From assembly GCF_907164915.1 (NCBI RefSeq), contig NW_025919589.1:85040-149039 (forward strand): a stretch of 64,000 nt of DNA, given 5' to 3'. Every line of letters starts with the position of its first letter. The first letter of the stretch is position 1. This DNA is from Impatiens glandulifera (lineage: Eukaryota > Streptophyta > Magnoliopsida > Ericales > Balsaminaceae). This document shows, in pieces, positions 11,801 to 21,616 of the stretch. Both the position numbers and the translations under genes were made by a program. The notes beneath the pieces are model-generated. The model ran no database searches. It was given only the letters and a program-made list of their open reading frames with translations, and was not told the origin of the DNA.

Positions 11801-12907
11801 AAATTTCATGAAATTATTATCTCCTTTGGTTTTGAGAGTAATTTAATTGATGATTGTGTATACCACAAATTTAGTGGGAGCAGACATATTTTTCTGATTT
11901 TATATGTTGATGATATATTGCTCGCTAGCAATGATACAGGCTTACTGCATGAAACTAAAAGATTTCTTTCAACTAAGTTTGAAATGAAAGATCTTGGTGA
12001 TGCCTCTTTTGTATTAGGAATTCAGATACATCGAGATCGTTCTCGAGGTATACTTGGATTGTCACAAAAGAGTTACATTGAAAATGTACTAAAGAGATAT
12101 GGCATGCAGGATTGTAAATCAGGAAACACCCCCGTTGTTAAAGGAGACAAATTTTGTCTTCAACAATGTCCTAAGAATGATCTTGAAGTTAAAGAAATGC
12201 AGAAAATTCCTTATGCATCTGCAGTAGGAAGTTTGTTGTATGCACAAGTCTGTACTCGACCAGATTTGGCATACATTGTCGGAATGTTAGGCAGATATCT
12301 GAGTAACCCTGGTATGGATCACTGGGTAGCAATCAAGCGGGTTATGCGTTATTTGAAAAGAACTAAAGACTACATGCTCACATATAAGAAATCGGACCAA
12401 CTGGAGATCGTTGGATATTCAGATTCGGATTTTGCTGGATGCCAAGACAGTCGGAGATCCACTTCAGGTTATATCTTCATGCTTGCTAGAGGAGCAATCT
12501 CATGGAAAAGTGTTAAACAAACACTCATTGCTTCTTTCACTATGGCCGCTGAATTTATAGCATGTCATGAGGCATCCAATCATGGAATGTGGCTGCGGAA
12601 TTTTGTCACTGGGCTAAAGATTCTGAAAGGAATTGAAAGACCACTAAAGTTATTCTGTGACAATAAATCAGCAGTCATGTATTCGAACAACAATAGGAGT
12701 TCAACTAAGTCAAAGCACATTGACATCAAGTTCCTAGTTGTTAAAGAAAGAGTTCAGAGTGGTCATTTATATATAGAACATATTGGTACAAACTCTATGA
12801 TTGCGGATCCGCTAACTAAGGGATTACCACCCAAGGTCTTTTTGGAGCATACTGCTCAAATGGGTGTTATGTTATTTGAATATATTGTCCAAGTGGGAGA
12901 TTGTTAG
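8829..12907 (+). pseudogene. Copia-A gag-pol polyprotein, three in-frame stops
   Basis: One continuous frame from the predicted acceptor. Gag starts IPILNGNNFKDWKDNV. A CX2CX4HX4C knuckle (CFFCRQSTHLKRDC) sits near residue 250 and the protease motif WWVDSGATTHIS near 295. The GAG-pre-integrase motif WHKRLGHIS follows, then an integrase core with Asp in HTDICGPF, Asp in RSDRGGEY and Glu in SERRNRTL. Reverse transcriptase has LYVDDILLA, and RNase H has YSDSDFAGC, AAEFIA and CDNKSAV. Stops lie at 10712 (TAG where the partner has Trp TGG), 11195 (TAA, likely from CAA) and 11381 (TAA, likely from GAA). Otherwise no frameshift was seen. The natural stop falls in the first bases of the 3' LTR. Copia-B encodes a close relative. 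Confidence 0.92.
12889..12901 (+). other. Copia-A polypurine tract
   Basis: AAGTGGGAGAT directly precedes the TGTTAG of the 3' LTR; it is the plus-strand primer site. Confidence 0.85.
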
Positions 12908-13434
12908 ATTTATTGAACTAATAAATATAAATAATGTGTTTGGGCTATTTTTTTTATTTGGAATTCAATAAAAATAAAGTGATCATTAAGTATTTATTAT
13001 TTTTTATTGAATAAGTCACATAATTAATATAATTAATAGTACGGAACGGTTATGTGTAGAAACCGTCAATTTATTTATTATTTATGATGGTTAAATAATA
13101 AATAAATAAATAAATATAAAAGGGTTGTGGTTCCCCGATTCACAAGTCCGTCAGTTTTCATTTTCTCATTAACCTCCATCGTAAGAGAGAAGAAGGGAGA
13201 AAACCGCTTGTAGAATCGGAAGAGCAAACCCAAACTCAAAGATCTTCATCATGAATTCAGGTACGCTTCCGCTTGTTTAATCAACTTATGGACATAGAGA
13301 AATTTATGTATTAGGATTGTGATTCATTCATGTTAGATATTATCGATCTATAAGATTATAGATTAAAGCCTGAAAAGAAATCTAATATGTATTTGTTTAG
13401 AATCATGAATTTAGGACTAAAGAAAATTCCTACA
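12902..13434 (+). repeat. Copia-A 3' LTR
   Basis: 533 bp, same length as the 5' LTR and differing by three substitutions. It carries the same TATAAAAG box and the same ATGAATTCAG followed by GTACGC (13251-13260), so it could start transcripts and donate a start codon by splicing into downstream DNA. Confidence 0.95.
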
Positions 13435-13690
13435 GATTGAGGGAAGACTTTCAGTATTCTGAAAATAAAAATTGATTTAAAGGGAGAAATAAGAAGAAAA
13501 AAAAAGAGAAGGAAAAAAACACCTGCCACAACACATATGATGAGGAGTGGATTGGGGGTGACGGTCTCCGACAAACCTGATTGAATTCGTAAAATTCAGA
13601 GAAGGTGTTGCCTCCATGAGAGGGGATTGAGATAGGAAATGCAAATAAAAGAGATAAGAGGTTTGAATGAAAAAATATTTTAAAACACAT
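13435..13690. repeat. Right target duplication of Copia-A and remainder of unit U0
   Basis: GATTG at 13435-13439 duplicates 7141-7145. The sequence then continues the repeat unit with GAGGGAAGACTTTCAGTATT, a purine-rich run and a block that reads on the minus strand as MEATPSLNFTNSIRFVGDR, ending at a possible donor (GGCAG then GTGTTT). Confidence 0.85.
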
Positions 13691-14735
13691 TTTAAATAAT
13701 TGATATTTAAATTATTATTTATAAAATTATATGTTAAAATTTATATATGCATATTTAAAATATTAATTAGTTTTTAAATAACATATTTAACACATTTAAA
13801 TTAATTTAAGTTTTTTAAACTAGAATAAATAAATAAATATATTTTATAATTTTTACTAATAATATAATTTAATATATATATATATATATAAATAAATAAT
13901 TAACATGAGTGTGTCAAGATAAGACATGATACAAATGAAAACGGACATCGACACGACGATTGAGTCAAAATGATGACCAACTTTAGTCGTAATAACACGA
14001 AACACGAATTTAAACACGAGTTATCACGACACGTATAAACTAATGAACACGAAAGAGCCCGTGGATCATAATAGTTTGAGTGAGTTAAGACACGACACAA
14101 CACACATAAGATTGAGACATGACACGACACAATTGATAGTATAACACGACTTCCCGAGTTGAAAACGACAGTTTATGCACGATGTCCAACTCTACTCCTA
14201 CTACAACTCTAGATTAGTCTCCAGGTCAGGTTGCCACTCAGAATAATCGTGACATATTGGACATGTTGTTTGGCGTCCAAACTAGACATCATGATGATGA
14301 CGTTGGTAGAAGGGGAAGGTGATAAATTGTTCCCCGTCTCGAAATCACAACATCATAACAGCATAAACTTTAGTGATGATGGCCCGAAAAGTCTTCTAGT
14401 TGACTCTCTTGCGAGATCGCAATAATCACAAATGACTCGAGGTCGCAATAATCACAAATGACTCGATGATGTCCGACTGAGGGAAGACTTTCAGTATTCG
14501 GAAAATAAAAATTATATATTTGAAGGAAGAAATAAGAAAAAAAGAGAGGGAAAAAAACACCCGCCACAACACATATGACGAGGAGTGGATTGGGGTGACG
14601 GTCTCCAGCAAACCTAATTCAATTCGTAAAATCCAGAGAATGTGCTATCACTACCTTCATGAGAGGGGATTGAGATAGGAAATACAAATAAAAGAGATAA
14701 GAGGTTTGAATGAAAAAAATATTTTAAAACACATT
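13691..14735. repeat. U1: second unit of the ~1 kb tandem array
   Basis: Full unit of about 1,044 bp in the same order as U0: AT-rich block, ACACGAC block (13910-14150), core (14180-14430), purine-rich run, and minus-strand MEA-type block. It carries a private 26-bp duplication of a GCAATAATCACAAATGACTC stretch at about 14418-14465. Its minus-strand frames are disturbed by indels relative to U0 and U3. Confidence 0.85.
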
Positions 14736-15765
14736 TTAAATTATTGATATTTAAATTATTATTTATAAAACTATATGTTAAAATCTATATGTGAATATTT
14801 AAAATATTAATTAGTTTTTAAATAACATAATTAACACATTTAAATTATTAAATTAATTTATATTTTTTAAACTAGAATAAATAAATAAATTAATAAATAT
14901 ATTTTATAATTTTTACTAATAATATAATTTAATATATATATATACAAATAAATAATTAACATGAGTGTGTCAAGATAAGACATGATACAAATGAAAACGA
15001 AGATCGACACGACGATTGAGTCAAAATGATGACCAACTTTAGTCGTAATAACACGAAATACGAATTTAAACACGAGTTATCACGACACGTATAAACTAAT
15101 GAACACGAAAGAGCTTGTGGATCATAATAGTTTGAGTGAGTTAAGACACGACACAACACGCATAAGATTGAGACATGACACGACACAATTGAGAGTATAA
15201 CACGAATTGTCCGAGTTGAAAACGACAGTTTATGCACAATGTCCAACTCTACTTCTACTACAACTCTAGATTAGTCTCCAGGTTAGGTTGCCACTCAGAA
15301 TAATCGTGACATATTGGACATGTTGTTTGGCGTCCAAACTAGACATCATGATGATGACGTTGGCAGAAGGGGAAGGTGATAAATTGTTCCCCATCTCGAA
15401 ATCACAACATCATAACAGCATAAGCTTCAGTGATGATGACCCGGAAAGTCTTCTAGTTGACTCTCTTGCGAGATCGCAATAATCACAAATGACTCGATGA
15501 TGTCCGACTGAGGGAAGACTTTCAATGTTCGGAAAATAAAAATTATAGATTTGAAGGAAGAAATAAGAAAAAAAAAAGAGGGAAAAAAACACCCGCCACA
15601 GCACATATGATGAGGAGTGGATTGGGGTGACGGTCTCCGGAAAACCTAATTCAATTCGTAAAATCCAGAGAAGGTGTTATCACTACCTTCATGAGAAGGG
15701 ATTGAGATATGAAAGGTAAATAAAAGAGAGAAAATGTTTGAATAAAAAAATATTTTAAAATACAT
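14736..15765. repeat. U2: third unit of the ~1 kb tandem array
   Basis: About 1,032 bp, same order as U1 and closest to it: both share GACATCATGATGATGACG, where U0 and U3 keep a longer GTTCCTAATGTAGAC-type version. U1 and U2 therefore look like the most recent duplication. Confidence 0.85.
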
Positions 15766-16770
15766 TTTAAATAATTGAAATTTAAATTATTATTTATAAA
15801 ATTATATGTTAAAATTTATATATGCATATTTAAAATATTAATTAATTTTTAAATAACACATTTAACTTATTAAATTAATTTAAAATTTTTAAACTAGAAT
15901 AAATAAATTAATTGATTATCATATTTTATAATTTTTACTTACAATTTAATTATATATATATAAAAATAAATAATTAATATGAGTGTGTCAAGATAAGAAA
16001 TGATACACATGAAAAGGTATCGACACGACGATTGAATCAAAATGATAACCAACTTTAGTCATAATAACACGGAACACGAATTTAAACACGAATTATTATG
16101 ACACAAATAAATTCATGGACACGAAAGAGCCTGTGAATCATAATATTTTGAGTGAGTTATAAGACACGACACAACACGCATAATAATATTGAGAAATAAC
16201 ACGACATGACACGACACAATTTAGAGGATAACACGACTTGCCCGAGTCGAATACGACTGTTTATGCACGATGTCTAGCTCTACTCCTACGTACTACACCT
16301 CTAGATGAGTCTCCATGTCAGGTTGTCACCCAGAATAATCGTGACATATTGGACACGTTTGGGGTCCAAACTAGTTCATAATGTGGACATCATGATGCTG
16401 ACGTTGGAAGAAGGGGGAGATGATAATTTGTTCCCCTCTCGAAATCACAACAGCATAGGCTGCAGTGATGATGACATAGAAAGTCCTCTAGTTGACTCTC
16501 TTGCGAAATCGCAACAATCACAAATGTCTCGATGATGCCGACTGAGGGGAGACTTTCAGTATTCGAAAAATAATAATTATAGATTTGAAGGGAGAAATAA
16601 GCAAAAAATGAGAGTGAGAAAAACACCTGCCACTACACATATGATGAGGAGTGGATTGGCGGTCTCCGACAAACCTAATTGAATTCGTAAAATCCAGAGA
16701 AGGCGCTATCACTGCCTCCATGAGAGGGGATTGAGAGAAAATGCAAATAAAAGAGAGAAGATGTAATGAA
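15766..16770. repeat. U3: fourth unit of the ~1 kb tandem array
   Basis: About 1 kb, same order as the other units, but retaining the longer core seen in U0. On the minus strand it reads MEAVIAPSLDFTNSIRFVGD and STPHHMCSGR before a GT donor-like site. An ~85-nt T-rich gap ending CCCTCAG then leads into DICDCCDFARESTRGLSM and a stop. A tiny two-exon gene is conceivable in this unit only; indels in U1 and U2 break that frame. Confidence 0.8.
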
Positions 16771-17209
16771 AGAAATATTTTTTTAGATTTAAGGGTGAAG
16801 TTGTTTTTTTTTTATTTGGTGGGAAAGGTCCCACTCCTAGGTTGGAAGGTTTATGGTTTATTAGTTATTTTGAAAAAAACAATGCCTGGGTTTCAAATAA
16901 TTTATGCATTAAAGTTTCATTTGATCATTGAAGATAATAGTAAAGAAATTAGTAACATATCACTTAAAAACCAAATTCAGACCGGAATGAATCAAGATAA
17001 TAGTAAAGAAGCACACACAAAGATATCCAACCTTATCGACAACAAGTGTGAAAACTTCAAAATCTCAGATGTTGTTGATCGTGTGACATTGCAAAATAGC
17101 TGATATGAAAAATCATATGTATAACACGCAATCAACTTAGTTTGTGTCCATAAATGAGATGTATATGGTTTTCATGATTTTTAAATTTGAACGATAAATG
17201 AATGTAGCT
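16771..17209. other. Spacer between repeat units, no recognised gene
   Basis: The plus strand is open from 16741 to 17103 (120 codons), rich in Lys, Asn and Ile. I recognise no motif or family. It contains GATAATAGTAAAGAA twice (16933 and 16997). Treated as non-coding unless expression is shown. Confidence 0.4.
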
Positions 17210-17745
17210 GCGGATGAGATTAAAGATGTGCATCGTGCCTCAACATCGTATTGAAATTTTAATTGTATCGTGTCGTGTCGAAACTCATTTTATACGTGTC
17301 ATATCATGCCTTGAAAATACAATGAGGCCTATTCGAGTCATGATAACTTTTGTCAACATGTTTATTTGTGTCGTGTTAACTCGTGTTTACACTTGTATGT
17401 TGTGTTATGTTTACTTAGAGTTGGTTATCGTGTCGACATATGAAACACGTTATTTTGCGTCCAAACCAACTCCTAATGGAGACAATATGATGCCTATGTT
17501 GGCAAACGGGGAATATGATTATTTGCTCCTCGACTCAAAATCACACCAACATATATATGCTGCAGTTTTATAAACTGGTGTGTCTTTTTGATGACTATCT
17601 GGTGAGAACCCAACAATAAGAAATGACATCATGGAGTCTATGCAGCTGACTGAGAATGAGAATCTTCAGTATTATGAAAATAAGAATTATAAATTTTACG
17701 GGTGAAATAAGAAAAATAAACTACAATAAATATTAGTTTTACCAA
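17210..17745. repeat. U4: diverged partial unit, ACACGAC block inverted
   Basis: 17455-17575 matches the repeat core (TTTGCGTCCAAACCAACTCC, then GACTCAAAATCACACCAACA), and 17660-17715 matches the GAGAATCTTCAGTAT plus purine-rich tail. The part before the core reads as TGTCGTGTCG-type words, the reverse complement of the ACACGAC block in the other units. It is older than U0-U3. Confidence 0.6.
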
Positions 17746-18215
17746 CTCTAATATGCCGACACGTATTTGTGCCGCAAAAATATAATAGAAAACATTGGGA
17801 GGTGAGGCTCGATGATTACTTCAATAATTAACCATTTTTCTATCGTTTGCCCAACATTGAAGTAAGCAAGTCCATTGATATTCTCCAACTTGCTCAATGT
17901 ATTAATTATAATCCTGTTATTTTTGTTAAAAATGAGATCTGTCATTAACTATGGCTACATGTCCTAAAATGTTAGCTTAAACATTTCATACTCTTATACA
18001 TATTTGCTTAATTATCCTAACTCTATTAGTCTATTTACAAGAATTCTCTCCCTCTCATTGAATCATATTTTTGTAATTCATTAATCTCACATAGAAATGT
18101 CACAGTTTTATAAGATTGAATTTGTATTATTATTTAGATATCTACTGGAAAAATTAATATAGGTTATTGCACTCGCTAGAAAGATCACAGCAACTGAAAA
18201 GATTGCTATGACAAA
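17746..18215. other. Intergenic spacer, nothing recognised
   Basis: No supported coding frame, RNA gene or repeat boundary seen. Confidence 0.5.
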
Positions 18216-18220
18216 TTGAT

Positions 18221-18495
18221 TACAAGGTTAAGTACATAACCCGTAAACATACTTAACCATTTAATCGGACGTAAAATTTGTCATATGACGGGTTCGAACC
18301 CAGGACCTCTCAAGGAGATTGGGAATATCCACTTCTTGTTGTCGTTAGGCTAGAAGATGGGATAAAATGTGGTCACAAGGGGTTAAACAAATAACTCGTA
18401 AACACACTTCGTCATTTAACCATGCGCAAAACTTGTCGTCTGACGGGCTTAAACTCCCTCCTCTTGTTGCCGCTAGGGCCAAGAGGAGATCAATT
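18221..18495 (-). repeat. Two tandem SINE-like copies, minus strand
   Basis: Two related ~130-bp sequences lie head to tail (18221-18360 and 18374-18495). Read on the minus strand, copy 1 has GGGTTCGAACCC (around 18290-18301), matching the RNA polymerase III B box, preceded by an A-box-like TAGCCTAACGACAACAAG. Copy 2 has TGGCCCTAGCGGCAACAAG and a decayed B box. The layout fits a tRNA-derived SINE. Poly-A tails and target duplications were not resolved. Confidence 0.6.
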
Positions 18496-18594
18496 GATCA
18501 ATTAATGTTTTACTGTTTTAGTCTTATTCACATTACTAGGTGCATTGGATTCATATTCATTAAATTTAAACTTATGGTATGTTAAAACTTTTAC

Positions 18595-18686
18595 AGATAT
18601 ATAAGTCTCAAAGGAATATGATTCTTTATTATTTTACATATATATAAGTCTCAAAAGAATATGATTCTTTATTATTCAGCATTTCA
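18595..18686. repeat. Tandem duplication, ~46 bp
   Basis: ATATATAAGTCTCAAA followed by GAATATGATTCTTTATTATT occurs twice in direct succession, with one or two base differences. Confidence 0.85.
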
Positions 18687-18689
18687 TAT

Positions 18690-20190
18690 TTCCTCTACTA
18701 ATATGCATCTAAAGGCTTAGAGAAATATTAAATGTATCAAGTTTATTAAGTTATGGCTTAAAATTAACTTAGCATTGAACCTTTATGTAGTTTACCATTC
18801 TCATGTATGTGTTAAAAGTATCCAACATTATTGTTAACTATTTGAATGAGTGGTTATGTCGCCTTATTATATCACAAGAGCGTGAAATCTGGAATTATTT
18901 ATTTTTAGTTCCCAGTGATACATCTCAATAACATTGCTTAAAATTCTTTGTTTAGTTGGCATTTTGATTTTGTACATAAAAGTCATTCAATGTTTCAACT
19001 TTAAATATGTTACATAGATGTTTCAATTTTGAATATGTTTTTTTTACTAGTGTAAGATATATTATATCATGCATTACTTGTATTAAATTATGTGTGTAAC
19101 TTGTGGATTTGTTAATACATCACAAATACTAGTTTAATCTATCTTGTATTTATGAATTAATGAAATAGTTACCTTTTAAAAAACAATTGCAATAATAGTA
19201 AAGTAATATAATATTTATATTTTATAATAATTATTTTGAAAAGATAAAACCGTTTATTTTATTTTAATATTAATTAAATGATATATATATATATAGATAT
19301 ATATTAATAAGAATGATATTATAACTAGTTATTGACATTGTAACATCTTATTAGTGTATTATGTTTTAAATATATGAGTACATTGAATGATTAATATATT
19401 TATATGTTTTACATATATTTAATAATTAATTATAGAATCACCATGATTTACTGTAGTAGATAAAAAGCAATTTAATGAATAATTAATTTATGGACTAAAT
19501 AATAATTTTGAATTTAATCTTATGAGTAGATTTTGAAGGTTATATTATTGTAGATGCATATTTGATACATGTATCTCCTTTCTCCAACAAAACCTAAAAA
19601 TAATTAAAACGTTATGGTCACTCGTTAATGTTAATTTGTCATTTATATTTAGATATTTTTTTTTTTGTAATTTTTTCATTTTATTCTTCAACCTATCATG
19701 CATCATATAGGAAAATAATTCATTAGTCCTACGTGATTCTCCGGTCCCGGGACAGGCCTCTGCCTCTGCCTATGCGATTCTCTGACTAAGATTACAATTC
19801 GGCTCCCTTCTCTAGATCTTGTTGTTTGTTGTGTGCTCGATTTAGATTCATAACATGAGTCACAAAAAGTTCAATTTTTAATCCATTTTGATAATTAGAT
19901 TTTTCTTTATATATTTATATATATATTCAAGGACGAATCCATGATTCGAGTTAGGATGGGCTTGAAAAAAAATTTGGTGTTGACTTAAAAAATAATAAGA
20001 AAAATACAAATAAAATGAGTGGATAAACGTAAATTTTATCTCATTTTTTACGAATTAAAGAAGCAAATAATGAATTAAATTAAAAAAATTTAAGAGATGT
20101 CACATTCTCACCGTTGAAGAAAAATAATTTTGTTTTGTTGAGTGGACACGAGCCTAACATAGATTCGCACTAAATGCTTTTCAAGATAAA
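18690..20190. other. AT-rich intergenic region, no gene seen
   Basis: No supported coding frame on either strand. Confidence 0.6.
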
Positions 20191-20194
20191 GGGC

Positions 20195-20478
20195 GTACCC
20201 TAATTTTGAATTCTAAAAGCCTATATATACATTATAAATGATAAGAGAGTGAGACTAAAAACCTAGAACAAATGGAGAGAGTTAGAGATTGTAATTCTTA
20301 TTATAACTCTATTGAATCGATTCTCTAAAAGCATGACGCATGACATTGTTGGTCCGAGCCTAAGTAAGATTATTGTGTCGTTATTTTCGTTCTTTCTTAT
20401 TTTTACGCTATTGTTCTGCATTCCACTACGGTTTCTATTATTTCGTTTTCATGCTTAGGGTGATAGTTTTTCATCACA
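20195..20478 (+). repeat. Copia-C partial 5' LTR
   Basis: Matches the end of the 3' LTR from CTAAAAGCCTATATATA through GACATTGTTGGTCCGA to the CACA end, with many substitutions. Confidence 0.8.
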
Positions 20479-20795
20479 AACTAGTATCAGAGCCAAGTTT
20501 GGCTAAGGCGGTTGCGATTCGAATTTTTTTGGTGAGTTTTCTTGATTCGGTCAATTATTGTGAAGGTTTGAGATGGGGTTGACTTATATGGTTGATATTG
20601 AGAATTCGTTCTTTCTTACTTTTATGATATTGTTTTGCATTCCACTACGGTTGCTATTATTCCACTTTCATTCTTAAGTTGATAGTTTTTCACCACAAAC
20701 TGGTATTAAAGCCAAGTTGGGCTAAGGCGGACGCAATTCGATTTTTTTTGTGTGTTTTCTTGATTCGATCAATTATTTTGAAGATTTAAGATGAG
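20384..20795 (+). repeat. Tandem duplication of LTR end, PBS and leader in Copia-C
   Basis: Two ~200-bp copies (about 20384-20590 and 20604-20795). Each holds TTCTTTCTTA, GCATTCCACTACGG, GATAGTTTTTCA, a primer-site version, GCTAAGGCGG and TTTTCTTGATTCG. The first primer-site version is TAGTATCAGAGCC (20482-20494), the second TGGTATTAAAGCC (20702-20714). Both are mutated from TGGTATCAGAGCC at different positions, so the duplication predates or accompanied decay. Confidence 0.85.
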
Positions 20796-20799
20796 TCAC

Positions 20800-21616
20800 T
20801 TCTAGGGTTCATATCGAGAAGTTCGATGGGATAGAGGACTTTGGGTTATAAAAGATGAAGATGAGGGCACACTTATGCCACATGGGAGTTGCTAAAGCAC
20901 TCAAGGGAGAATCACAATTACCAGCCTTGATGGACGCAGAGAAAAAGATGGAGGTGTTGTAAAGGGCCTATAACACATTGATTCTTAGTCTTAGTGATAA
21001 GGTGTTGCGAGAGATTACTAGTGTAACGAAGACAACAAAGGTGTGGCTTCAGTTGGAGTCTTTGTATATGACTAAGACATTGTCGTCCCGGATCTACACC
21101 AAGTAGTGATTCTTCAAGTTTAGAATGACTAAGGGGAAGGACGTGAAGACGCATCTCGACGATTATGTCAAGATTCTCCTTGATTTGGAAAACATCGGGG
21201 AGAAATACAAGGATGAGGATAAGGCGCCGATGCTTTTGAATTCTTTACCAAAGTTGTATGAGACGTTCGTAGACATACTCGAGCATGGGAGGGATGAGCT
21301 TACCCTCGATGATGTGATGAGTGCGTTGAGATCGAAGGACCAAAAAAAGAAGAATGAAGAGAGCAATGTAAGTGGAGATGGACCCTTGGTTCGAGGAAGA
21401 ACCGAGAGGAAAGACAATAAAAGTAAGAAGAAGAGGTGTTCAAAGTCTCTCGGGAAGAAATCTACTAAGTGCTACAATTGTGACAAGGAGGGACACTTTA
21501 AGAGAGATTGTCGAGATTTGAGTAATGACGGGAAGAAGAGTGGAGAAGCAACGATCGTTCAAGAAGTCGAGAATGGGTACGAAAGTGTGGATATTCTCGG
21601 TGTCTCCACTAATTAG
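20800..21616 (+). pseudogene. Copia-C gag, broken
   Basis: Frames read EKFDGIEDFGLWKMKMRAHL, then ALKGESQLPALMDAEKKMEV, ITSVTKTTKVWLQLESLYMTK, and an open stretch 21125-21616 that includes LPKLYETFVDIL and the knuckle CYNCDKEGHFKRDC (CX2CX4HX4C). Frameshifts lie near 20860 and 20955. A TAG at 21104 splits YTK from the following WFFKFRM stretch. Gag would coat genomic RNA in the cytoplasmic particle. Confidence 0.85.

Larger units (their letters stand above)
7146..13434 (+). mobile_element. Copia-A: complete, very young Ty1-copia retrotransposon
   Basis: A 6,289-bp element with 533-bp LTRs (7146-7678 and 12902-13434) that differ at only three positions by eye (near 7160, 7285 and 7639), and an exact 5-bp target duplication. 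Between them are a tRNA-iMet primer site (7681-7692), a 1.1-kb leader, one gag-pol frame (8829-12907) with domain order gag, zinc knuckle, protease, integrase, reverse transcriptase, RNase H, and a polypurine tract (12889-12901). The order integrase before reverse transcriptase defines copia. Three in-frame stops make it non-autonomous now. At 1.3e-8 substitutions per site per year, three differences would mean roughly 0.2 million years. Confidence 0.95.
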
